From Acidothermales bacterium (GTDB lineage Bacteria > Actinomycetota > Actinomycetes > Streptosporangiales > WHST01), in contig JAFMQP010000007.1 in NCBI GenBank assembly GCA_017354575.1, positions 1-21,752 of the forward strand: DNA of 21,752 bases. The letters are read 5' to 3'. The translations under genes and the position numbers were made by a program. A model generated the notes under the pieces. That model was not told where the DNA came from. It was given only the letters and a program-made list of their open reading frames with translations, and did no database searches. Shown piece by piece: positions 1-6,247 of this stretch (positions are counted from its first letter, which is position 1; the number at the start of each line of letters is the position of its first letter).

Positions 1-221
1 CGATCGCGAACCGGTTCGGCCCGGTGGCCGCACTGCTCGTCACCAGCGCGATCTTCGCCGTCGTCCACCTGGAACCGGTGCGGCTGCTCGGCCTGCTGCT
101 CGGTGGCCTCGTCCTCGGCGGCCTGCGGCTGACGTTCCGACGGCTCGGTCCCGGGATCGTCGCGCACATGACGCTCAACACGGTCAGCGCCGTCTCACTG
201 CTGCTGGCCGTGGTCAGGTAG
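1..221 (+). CDS. CPBP family intramembrane metalloprotease, C-terminal part
   Basis: This is the 3' end of a gene that starts before the window; it reads in frame from base 3 to the TAG at 219-221. The visible ~72 residues are strongly hydrophobic. They carry two marks of the CPBP (ABI, Rce1-like) family: a Phe-x3-His segment (SAIFAVVHL) and, after a Gly/Leu-rich membrane helix, a His-x3-Asn motif (HMTLNT). In this family these residues form part of the intramembrane metal site. The conserved Glu-rich first motif would lie upstream and cannot be checked. The gene converges on the emfourin gene with only 11 bases between the stop codons, and no terminator is visible between them. Family assignment is fairly secure; the substrate is unknown. 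Confidence 0.75.
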   Translation, partial: IANRFGPVAALLVTSAIFAVVHLEPVRLLGLLLGGLVLGGLRLTFRRLGPGIVAHMTLNTVSAVSLLLAVVR

Positions 222-232
222 CCCGGGGGGAG

Positions 233-478
233 TCAGTCGAGGATCGACTGCAGGCGCGCGCGGACGTCCTCGGTGAGGGCTTGCTCGCCGACGGTCAGCT
301 GTTCGCCGCCGAGGTCCACGTGGTAGGTGAACGCGTCCGGCACCGGACGGTCGCCCGCCGCCGCGGCGGCGGCGCGGACGGTGTCGGCCAGCGCGCGGGC
401 GTCGTCGTCGGGCAGGTCGGCGGAGCCGGTCCTGGTGATACCGGCGAAGCCGCCGCTCCTGCGCACGTCGACCCTCAC
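233..478 (-). CDS. Emfourin-like inhibitor of the adjacent M4 protease
   Basis: A protein of 81 residues starting at GTG 478-476. That GTG overlaps the TGA of the upstream protease gene by four bases (GTGA), the usual sign of translational coupling. It begins VRVDVRRSGGFAGITRT, has a central acidic and Ala-rich helix, then FTYHVDLGGEQLTV and a short C-terminal helix. This layout (R-R-S-GGFAG-x-R near the N-terminus, later a YxV strand and LTVxEQAL) is what I recall of emfourin, the small protein inhibitor encoded next to protealysin-like M4 peptidases. There is no signal peptide, which fits an inhibitor held in the same compartment as an intracellular protealysin. The family call rests on sequence pattern plus context. 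That it inhibits this particular enzyme is inference. Confidence 0.8.
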   Translation of the reverse strand: MRVDVRRSGGFAGITRTGSADLPDDDARALADTVRAAAAAAGDRPVPDAFTYHVDLGGEQLTVGEQALTEDVRARLQSILD

Positions 479-1491
479 GTCAGCACCTTCACGCCCGTCC
501 ATGCCTTGCGGACGGCGTCGGCGACGTCCTGACCGACGGCACCGGCCGCGCTGACGGTCGCGTTCGCGAACGTCGCGAAGTCGGCGCTCGCCGGCAGTGA
601 GCCGGACGTGAGCGTGCGGTACCACACCAGGCCCGCCTTCTCCCACGCGTTGCCGCCGATCGCCGTGGCGGCGAGATAGAACGCGTGGTTCGGTATGCCG
701 GAGTTCGTGTGCACGCCGCCGTTGTCGTCGGTGGTGTCGACGTAACCGTCCATGGTGGCCGGCTGTGGGTCCTTGCCGAGCCGCGGGTCGTCGTACGCCG
801 TGCCAGGTGCGGCCATCGACCGCAACGCCTTTCCCTGCACTCCCGCGGCGAACAGGTCGGTGCCGATCAGCCAGTCGGCCTGGTCGGCGGTCTGTTGGCC
901 GACGTACTGCTTGACGAGCGAGCCGAACACGTCCGACACCGACTCGTTCAACGCGCCGGACTGGCCCTTGTACTCGAGGTTCGCCGAGTACTGCGTGACG
1001 CCGTGGGTGAGCTCGTGGGCGGTGACGTCGAGCGGGACGGTGAACGACTTGAACAGCGTGCCGTCGCCGTCGCCGAACACCATCTGGTCGCCGTTCCAGA
1101 ACGCGTTGTCGTAGTTCTGGTCGTAGTGCACGGACGCGCGCAGGGCGAGGCCGTTGCCGTCGACGGAGTCGCGGTCGTAGACCTCCGAGTAGAACGTCCA
1201 GGTGTCGCCGAGGTGGTCGTACGAGCGGTTCACGTCGTCGTCGCCGGTGGGGGCCTGGCCCTCGCTGCGCACCAGCTGCCCGGGCAGCGTGGTGCCGTGC
1301 TGGGCGTCGTACACCGACCGCTTCTCGGCGCCGTCGGTGGCGGCGGCCTGCCGTACGCCGGCCGCGGCACGCGCCTGCCGGTGGACGTCGTCGAGCTCCA
1401 GTGTGCGCCGGGCGCAACCGGCGAGCTCGGCGTCGTCGGACCGGGTGAGGGAATCGAGCAGATACGGGGGGACGATCGTGCAATATGCCAT
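475..1491 (-). CDS. Protealysin-like M4 family zinc metalloprotease
   Basis: From ATG 1491 the product is 338 residues, close to protealysin (about 341). The short propeptide carries the protealysin-type PPYLL motif at residues 8-12. The M4 zinc site is HELTH (159-163), with the third ligand Glu183 in NESVSD and the catalytic His261 in GGVHTNSGIPNHAFY. No signal peptide is seen, as expected for protealysins. An alternative in-frame ATG at 1587-1585 has an AGGAGG five bases upstream and would add 32 residues. I prefer 1491 because the length and the distance to PPYLL fit the family, and because the apparent Shine-Dalgarno at 1592-1598 is the antisense of Leu codons in the leuA leader peptide. 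No good ribosome-binding site precedes 1491, so the start is uncertain. The emfourin gene follows with a 4-base overlap. Confidence 0.9.
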   Translation of the reverse strand: MAYCTIVPPYLLDSLTRSDDAELAGCARRTLELDDVHRQARAAAGVRQAAATDGAEKRSVYDAQHGTTLPGQLVRSEGQAPTGDDDVNRSYDHLGDTWTFYSEVYDRDSVDGNGLALRASVHYDQNYDNAFWNGDQMVFGDGDGTLFKSFTVPLDVTAHELTHGVTQYSANLEYKGQSGALNESVSDVFGSLVKQYVGQQTADQADWLIGTDLFAAGVQGKALRSMAAPGTAYDDPRLGKDPQPATMDGYVDTTDDNGGVHTNSGIPNHAFYLAATAIGGNAWEKAGLVWYRTLTSGSLPASADFATFANATVSAAGAVGQDVADAVRKAWTGVKVLT

Positions 1492-1540
1492 CGGCACAGC
1501 CTGGCACTTCGCGGTGCCGGGCCCGGCGACCGCCCACCTG

Positions 1541-1568
1541 TTCGGCCCGCCGCGACGAGGAGTAGGGT
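1541..1568 (+). promoter_or_regulatory. Candidate promoter of the leuA leader
   Basis: TAGGGT at 1563-1568 fits the actinobacterial -10 pattern TANNNT. A weak -35 candidate TTCGGC lies at 1541-1546, 16 bases upstream. Transcription would begin near 1575, only a few bases before the leader-peptide ATG at 1579, so the leader would be nearly leaderless. This is read by eye; the -35 match is poor. Confidence 0.4.
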
Positions 1569-1578
1569 GGCGAGCGTC

Positions 1579-1626
1579 ATGTGGCATGCGTTCCTCCTGC
1601 TTCGCTGCCGCGACGGGGCCCTCTAG
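1579..1626 (+). CDS. leuA leader peptide (LeuL-type), 15 codons
   Basis: ATG 1579 to TAG 1624-1626 encodes MWHAFLLLRCRDGAL. Codons 6-8 are three consecutive Leu codons (CTC CTG CTT, 1594-1602); CTT stands out in a genome that nearly always uses G or C in third position. A fourth Leu codon is the last one before the stop. The ORF ends 69 bases before leuA. A run of codons for the end-product amino acid in a tiny ORF ahead of its biosynthetic gene is the hallmark of ribosome-stalling control. The peptide itself probably has no function; ribosome position is the signal. A GGGTGG at 1565-1570 could act as a ribosome-binding site, but it overlaps the proposed -10, so only one of the two readings can hold. 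Confidence 0.75.
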   Translation: MWHAFLLLRCRDGAL

Positions 1627-1691
1627 GCCGGTCACCTCGTCGCGGAGCGTCGTCGCGTCCGGCCGACCGAGCGCAACCGCAGCGAAGGAAG
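1600..1691 (+). promoter_or_regulatory. LEU-element-like attenuator with pseudoknot and anti-Shine-Dalgarno helix
   Basis: Three helices can be drawn by eye. The outer helix pairs CTTCGCTGC (1600-1608) with GCAGCGAAG (1679-1687), nine perfect pairs; the 3' arm overlaps the leuA ribosome-binding region GAAGGAAG (1684-1691). Helix H1 pairs CCGCGACG (1608-1615) with CGTCGCGG (1638-1645). Helix H2 pairs GGCCGG (1626-1631) with CCGGCC (1659-1664). H1 and H2 interleave, so together they form an H-type pseudoknot. A second CGTCGCG at 1651-1657 could compete for the 5' arm of H1. No U-run terminator is present. A conserved pseudoknot called the LEU element has been described computationally upstream of actinobacterial leuA genes. 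Inference: a ribosome paused on the Leu codons covers 1600-1608 and frees the leuA start. Confidence 0.65.
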
Positions 1692-1695
1692 ACCG

Positions 1696-3423
1696 ATGAC
1701 CCAGCCCGATCCCCGAAATCGCCAGCAACCGAGCCGGATGCCGATCCACCGGTACCGGCCCTTCCCGTCCGTCGAGCTGCCCGACCGCACCTGGCCCACC
1801 GCGCGCATCGAGCGGGCGCCGCGCTGGCTGTCCACCGACCTGAGGGACGGCAACCAGGCGCTGATCGACCCGATGACGCCCAGCCGCAAGCGGGCCATGT
1901 TCGACCTGCTCGTGAAGCTGGGCTACAAGGAGATCGAGGTCGGGTTCCCGTCCGCGAGCCAGACCGACTTCGACTTCGTCCGCGAGCTCATCGAGTCCGG
2001 ACGCGTCCCCGACGACGTGCGGATCTCGGTGCTCACCCAGGCGCGCGACGAGCTGGTCGAACGGACCGTCCAGAGCCTGGTCGGCGCGCCGCGCGCCACC
2101 GTGCACCTCTACAACGCGTGCGCGCCGGTGTTCCGCCGGGTCGTCTTCGGCTTCCCCGGCGACGGCCGCGAGGAGTGCAAGCGGGTCGCCGTCGACGGCA
2201 CCCGGATGGTGCTGAAGTACGCCGAGCAGTACCTCGGCGACTGCGACTTCGGCTACGAGTACAGCCCCGAGATCTTCATGGACACCGAGCTCGACTTCAC
2301 CCTCGAGGTGTGCGAGGGCGTGATGGACGTGTGGGAGCCGGGGCCGGACCGCGAGATCGTGCTCAACCTGCCGTGCACCGTGGAACGGTCGACGCCGAAC
2401 GTCTACGCCGACCAGATCGAGTGGATCTCGCGCTCGCTGCGCCGGCGCGAGCACGTCTGCCTGTCCGTGCACACCCACAACGACCGCGGCACGGCCGTCG
2501 CGGACGCCGAGCTCGCGGTCATGGCGGGCGCGCAGCGGGTCGAGGGCTGCCTGTTCGGCAACGGCGAGCGCACCGGCAACGTCGACCTCGTCACGCTGGG
2601 CATGAACCTGGTCACCTCCGGCGTCGACCCGCAGATCGACTTCTCCGACATCGACGAGATCCGCCGCGTCGTCGAGTACTGCAACCAGCTGCCGGTGCAC
2701 CCGCGCCACCCGTACGCGGGCGACCTCGTCTACACCGCGTTCTCCGGCTCGCACCAGGATGCCATCAACAAGGGCTTCGCGGCGCTCGAGCGCGACGCCG
2801 CGGCCGCCGGTGTGCCGGTCGACGAGCACGCCTGGGAGGTGCCGTACCTGCCCGTCGACCCGAAGGACGTAGGCCGCACGTACGAGGCCGTCATCCGGGT
2901 GAACAGCCAGTCGGGCAAGGGCGGCATCGCCTACATCATGAAGGCCGAGCACAACCTCGACCTGCCGCGCCGGCTGCAGATCGAGTTCAGCCACATCGTC
3001 CAGGCGCAGACCGACTCCGAGGGCGGCGAGGTCGAGCCCGGCCCGATGTGGGAGATCTTCGAGCGCGAGTACCTCGCCGTCGACGGGCCGCTCCGGCTCG
3101 ACTCGCAGCAGATGTCCGTGGCCGACGGCAAGGACGACGTCATCACCGTCGACGTCACGATGAACGGCGAGCCGCGCCGGCTCGAGGGGCGCGGCAACGG
3201 CCCGGTGGCGGCGTTCGTGGACGCGATCGGGAAGGTGGGCTTCGACCTCAGGTTCCTCGACTACAGCGAGCACGCGCTCACCTCCGGCGACGACGCCCAG
3301 GCGGCGGCGTACGTGGAGTGTGCGATCGGGGAGCGGACCCTGTGGGGCGTGGGCGTCGACGAGAACATCGTGACGGCGTCCCTGCGCGCGGTGGTCTCGG
3401 CCGTCAACCGCGCGTCGCGCTAG
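1696..3423 (+). CDS. leuA: 2-isopropylmalate synthase
   Basis: The product is 575 residues, the length of the long actinobacterial form. It condenses acetyl-CoA with 2-oxoisovalerate, the first committed step of leucine synthesis, in the cytosol. The N-terminal TIM-barrel shows DLRDGNQAL (48-56), which supplies a metal ligand. It also has HTHNDRGTA with His259 and His261, and GNGERTGNVD with Asn295. The C-terminal ~150 residues match the LeuA regulatory dimer domain, including RLEGRGNGPVAAFVDAI, which in this family binds leucine for feedback inhibition. GAAGGAAG (1684-1691) precedes ATG 1696 by four bases. Expression is probably controlled by the leader peptide and pseudoknot just upstream. 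The gene stands alone and converges on the aldolase-kinase pair across about 96 bases with no clear terminator. Confidence 0.97.
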   Translation: MTQPDPRNRQQPSRMPIHRYRPFPSVELPDRTWPTARIERAPRWLSTDLRDGNQALIDPMTPSRKRAMFDLLVKLGYKEIEVGFPSASQTDFDFVRELIESGRVPDDVRISVLTQARDELVERTVQSLVGAPRATVHLYNACAPVFRRVVFGFPGDGREECKRVAVDGTRMVLKYAEQYLGDCDFGYEYSPEIFMDTELDFTLEVCEGVMDVWEPGPDREIVLNLPCTVERSTPNVYADQIEWISRSLRRREHVCLSVHTHNDRGTAVADAELAVMAGAQRVEGCLFGNGERTGNVDLVTLGMNLVTSGVDPQIDFSDIDEIRRVVEYCNQLPVHPRHPYAGDLVYTAFSGSHQDAINKGFAALERDAAAAGVPVDEHAWEVPYLPVDPKDVGRTYEAVIRVNSQSGKGGIAYIMKAEHNLDLPRRLQIEFSHIVQAQTDSEGGEVEPGPMWEIFEREYLAVDGPLRLDSQQMSVADGKDDVITVDVTMNGEPRRLEGRGNGPVAAFVDAIGKVGFDLRFLDYSEHALTSGDDAQAAAYVECAIGERTLWGVGVDENIVTASLRAVVSAVNRASR

Positions 3424-3519
3424 CGGGTGCGAGCAGCACGTCGGCGGGGCCCTCGGGCTCGACGTCGGGCGACGGTTCGACGTGTACCCTCGCGTCGGCG
3501 CCGAGGACGACCTGCACGG

Positions 3520-4422
3520 CTACCGGTCCGCCATCGCGGCGTCGACGATCTCGCCCAGCTCGCGCAGCCGCGGGACGCCGGTCTCCCGCAGCGCCGCGGG
3601 GGCGTCGGCCGCGCCGACGGTCGGCTGCCAGACCGCGCGTCCGGCGAGGAACCCTGACGCCCCCTCGGCACAGGCGAGCTGGACGGCGCGCGGGAAGTCG
3701 TCGCGCCGGACGCCGGACGAGAGCACCACCCACTCGCCGGCGACGGCCTCGGTGAGCCTGCCGCATGCGCGGCGTACGGCCGCCTCGTCGCCCCGGCCGT
3801 GCAGCGGCACCTCCGCCTTGTAGAGGTCGGTGCCGGCGTGGCCCAGCTCGCGTGCCGCGGCGAGCACGCCGTCGTTCCAGTCGTCCTCGGTCCAGCCGGC
3901 GGACCGGTCACGGGGCGGGCGCGAGACCGGTTCGAGGATGCTCACCAGCCCGGCGTCGTGGCAGCGCCCGGCGAACTCCTCGGCCAGCGCGACGCGTTCG
4001 GCGGCGGGCTCGTCGGGCCGCCAGAGCACCAGCAGCTTCAGCGCGACGGCACCGTTCGCCTTCATCCCGGCGGGGTCGACGGCCTCGTCGAGACGTGACC
4101 ACGCGACGAACTCGCGGTCGTCGCCCTCGAACTCGTCCGCCGCGACGACGAGCGCGCAGGCCGGTGCCACCGCACCGGCCGCGAGCACGGCGTCGAGCGC
4201 GAAGAGGCGGTCGACGAGCACGGCCGAGGCGTACGGCGAGAGCTCGCGCACCGCGTCGACCTTGAACTCGGTGAGCTCGGCGTCGGTGACGGGACGGCCG
4301 AGGCGCTCGGCGAACATCGCGCGGAGCGCCTCACGCTGGTCGACGGCGAGCATCGCGTACCCGCCGGACGGGCGGGCGAGCGCGGCGAGGCCCGCCGTGC
4401 GTGGGCTCTGCTGAACGGCCAC
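3520..4422 (-). CDS. Class I aldolase, probable 6-deoxy-6-sulfofructose-1-phosphate aldolase (YihT-like)
   Basis: The product is 300 residues from GTG 4422, with AAGGAG (4427-4432 region) just upstream. It reads very like E. coli YihT throughout. Examples are GGYAMLAVDQREA (20-32), LSPYASAVL near 61-69, a central ALKLLVLWRPDE, then SILEPVSRPPR and the Schiff-base lysine Lys202 in DLYKAEVPL. Further on come VVLSSGV and GASGFLAGRAVW. YihT splits sulfofructose-1-phosphate into dihydroxyacetone phosphate and sulfolactaldehyde in sulfo-EMP degradation of sulfoquinovose. A LacD-type tagatose-bisphosphate aldolase is the main alternative. I favour the sulfosugar role because the whole-length match is to YihT and the upstream gene encodes a matching kinase. 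Isomerase, sulfolactaldehyde reductase and transporter genes are not in the window, so the pathway is not proven. Confidence 0.72.
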   Translation of the reverse strand: MAVQQSPRTAGLAALARPSGGYAMLAVDQREALRAMFAERLGRPVTDAELTEFKVDAVRELSPYASAVLVDRLFALDAVLAAGAVAPACALVVAADEFEGDDREFVAWSRLDEAVDPAGMKANGAVALKLLVLWRPDEPAAERVALAEEFAGRCHDAGLVSILEPVSRPPRDRSAGWTEDDWNDGVLAAARELGHAGTDLYKAEVPLHGRGDEAAVRRACGRLTEAVAGEWVVLSSGVRRDDFPRAVQLACAEGASGFLAGRAVWQPTVGAADAPAALRETGVPRLRELGEIVDAAMADR

Positions 4423-4431
4423 GTGTCTCCT

Positions 4432-5340
4432 TCACATCGGGGCGTCGGCGGTGCGGGTCGCGGGTAGCTTCCTGGCGAGTGCGGCGGTCTCGTCGTGACC
4501 GGCGATGGCGGACCGCCCGTCTAGGCCGCGGCAGGACAGGGCGGCCGCGGCGTTCGCGTACGCGAGCGCGTCGGGCAGCGCGAGGTCTCGTGCGTACGCC
4601 GCGAGCAGGGCGCCGTGGAAGACGTCGCCGGCGCCGAGCGTGCTGCGTACGGCGATGTCGTGCGCCGGTATGCGGTAGTGGCCGGTGCGGTCGGCGGCGA
4701 CTGCACCGCGCGGCCCGTCGGTCGCCACCACCCAGGTGGCGCCGTCGGCGAGTGCGGCGTCCGGGTCCGCGTCGCCGTACACCTGGGCGAGGGTCGCGAG
4801 CGTCGGGACGTAGAGGTCGACCCAGGCCGGGCAGCGGCGCGGGTCGAGGTTGCCGGCGTCGTACGACACGACCGGACGACGGCCGGCCGGTACGCCTGCG
4901 AGGTGCGGCTCGACGGCGGGCAGGCCGCGCTGGTCGACGTGCAGCAGGCCCGCTCCGAGCACGTCACCGGCGTCGACCTCCGTATGCGGGCCGGGCCGGA
5001 CACAGATCGCGCGGGCGTCCTGCGAGCGGTCGACGAGCACGACGCAGCTGCCGGAGGGGGCCGCGGCGTCGACGCGGACGAGTGACGTGTCGACGCCGGC
5101 GTCGACCAGTGCGCGGGTGATCGCGGCGCCGTCACGATCGGAGCCCACCGCCGTGGCGAGCCGTGCCGGCAGGCCGAGCCGGGCGAAGGTGGCGGCGGCG
5201 GCCGCGGCCGGGCCGCCGCCCGCCGCGACGAGGTCGTCGACCAGGACGCGGCCGTCGGCGGCCGGGAGGTGCGGCAGGTCGGCGACGACGTCCCAGGTCG
5301 CGACGCCCACGAACAGGGCGGTCGGGTCGGTAACCGGCAT
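4432..5340 (-). CDS. PfkB-family sugar kinase, possible sulfofructose kinase (YihV-like)
   Basis: The product is 302 residues, normal for ribokinase/PfkB enzymes. N-terminal VGVATWDVVADLP leads to the substrate-binding GGGPAAAAAATFARLG (41-56). The C-terminal signature STLGAGDVFHGALLAAY carries GAGD at 236-239 with catalytic Asp239; the FHGA extension after GAGDV is shared with YihV. The kinase would phosphorylate sulfofructose before cleavage by the downstream aldolase. Its TGA ends nine bases before the aldolase GTG, so the two form one transcription unit with the kinase first. The ATG at 5340-5338 has only a weak GAGG upstream. Other ketose or fructose-like sugars remain possible, since PfkB specificity is hard to read from sequence; the kinase class itself is secure. 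Confidence 0.8.
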   Translation of the reverse strand: MPVTDPTALFVGVATWDVVADLPHLPAADGRVLVDDLVAAGGGPAAAAAATFARLGLPARLATAVGSDRDGAAITRALVDAGVDTSLVRVDAAAPSGSCVVLVDRSQDARAICVRPGPHTEVDAGDVLGAGLLHVDQRGLPAVEPHLAGVPAGRRPVVSYDAGNLDPRRCPAWVDLYVPTLATLAQVYGDADPDAALADGATWVVATDGPRGAVAADRTGHYRIPAHDIAVRSTLGAGDVFHGALLAAYARDLALPDALAYANAAAALSCRGLDGRSAIAGHDETAALARKLPATRTADAPM

Positions 5341-5373
5341 GGGCGCCTCGCAGCCTCGGAGAGGATTGTTGGA

Positions 5374-5401
5374 ATGTTAACGTACTTTGATGCTTTTCAA
5401 A
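5374..5401 (-). promoter_or_regulatory. AT-rich candidate promoter/operator of the kinase-aldolase pair
   Basis: A sharply AT-rich pocket lies between the divergent kinase and recO genes. On the minus strand TTGAAA (5400-5395) and TAACAT (5379-5374) could be -35 and -10 boxes, with a short 15-base spacer. A TTTGA/TCAAA inverted repeat (5386-5390 and 5397-5401) overlaps the -35 box and may be a repressor site. GTTAAC at 5376-5381 is also palindromic. No regulator gene is adjacent. Confidence 0.35.
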
Positions 5402-5458
5402 CAGGCCCGGCCGGCCGGGCTGCCCCGGCCGGACACCGCCGCATGGGACGATGGCGGT

Positions 5459-6247
5459 GTGAGCCTGTACCGGGACGAGGGCGTCGTCATCCGTACCCAC
5501 AAGCTGGGTGAGGCCGACCGCATCGTCACCGTCCTGACCCGCCGCACCGGCCGGGTCCGCGCCGTCGCGAAGGGCGTCCGCCGTACCACGAGCAAGTTCG
5601 GCTCCCGGCTGGAGCCGTTCACGCACGTCGACCTGCAGCTGTACGAGGGGCGCTCGCTCGACATCGTCACGCAGGCCGAGAGCCTGCACCCGTACGGCCA
5701 GCGCATCGCCGTCGACTACGCGAGGTACACGGCGGGCACGGCGATGCTCGAGACGGCGGAACGGCTGACGCCGGAGGAGCGCGAACCGTCCCTGCAGCTG
5801 TTCCTGCTGCTGATCGGCGGGCTGCGCGCGCTCGCCGACGGCGCCCACGCGCCGGGCCTCGTGCTCGACTCGTTCCTGCTGCGCGCGCTCGCCGTCGCCG
5901 GCTGGTCGCCGTCGCTGCGCGACTGCGCGCGCTGCGGACGGCCCGGCCCGCACCGCTGGTTCTCCGTGCAGTCCGGCGGGCTCGCGTGCGGCGAGTGCCG
6001 TCCGGCGGGGGCGGTGACCGCGGCGCCGCAGTCGGTCGCGCTGCTGGGCGCGCTGCTCGCAGGCGACTGGGTCGTCGCGGACGCCAGCGAGCCGATCCAC
6101 CGCAGGGAGGCCACCGGGCTGGTCGCGGCGTACCTGCAGTGGCACGTCGAGAACGGCCTGCGTTCGCTGCGCATGGTCGACCGCACAGACGGGTCGGCGC
6201 GCGGGAGCGACGACCTGGAGAGGACCGCGCAGGCATGGCGAGGGTGA
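5459..6247 (+). CDS. recO: DNA repair protein RecO
   Basis: The product is 262 residues from GTG 5459. RecO helps load RecA on SSB-coated single strands in the RecFOR gap-repair pathway. The N-terminal OB-fold begins MSLYRDEGVVIRTHKLGEADRIVTVLT, the usual RecO opening, and is followed by GRVRAVAKGVRR. A zinc-type four-cysteine cluster is present: Cys156 and Cys159 (CARC), then Cys177 and Cys180 (CGEC). An in-frame ATG at 5387 would add 24 unconserved residues, so GTG 5459 is chosen because the conserved start begins there; its ribosome-binding site is weak. The 3' end overlaps uppS by 13 bases, so the two are translated together, an arrangement common in actinobacteria. Confidence 0.95.
   Translation: MSLYRDEGVVIRTHKLGEADRIVTVLTRRTGRVRAVAKGVRRTTSKFGSRLEPFTHVDLQLYEGRSLDIVTQAESLHPYGQRIAVDYARYTAGTAMLETAERLTPEEREPSLQLFLLLIGGLRALADGAHAPGLVLDSFLLRALAVAGWSPSLRDCARCGRPGPHRWFSVQSGGLACGECRPAGAVTAAPQSVALLGALLAGDWVVADASEPIHRREATGLVAAYLQWHVENGLRSLRMVDRTDGSARGSDDLERTAQAWRG

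Noticed and set aside
1587..1696. T-box riboswitch considered for the leuA leader
   Set aside because: No T-box core sequence or specifier stem was seen; the Leu-codon ORF and interleaved helices fit a LEU-type leader.
475..3273. Very long minus-strand open frame running across leuA
   Set aside because: Only the part below 1491 (or 1587) codes for a known family; the rest is the antisense of leuA, where GC-rich codon use keeps a shadow frame open.
3404..3517. Minus-strand 37-codon frame (VQVVLGADARVHVEP...) between the aldolase and leuA stop codons
   Set aside because: It has good codon composition and could be a remnant of a coding region, but there is no ribosome-binding site, it overlaps the leuA end, and no family is recognisable.
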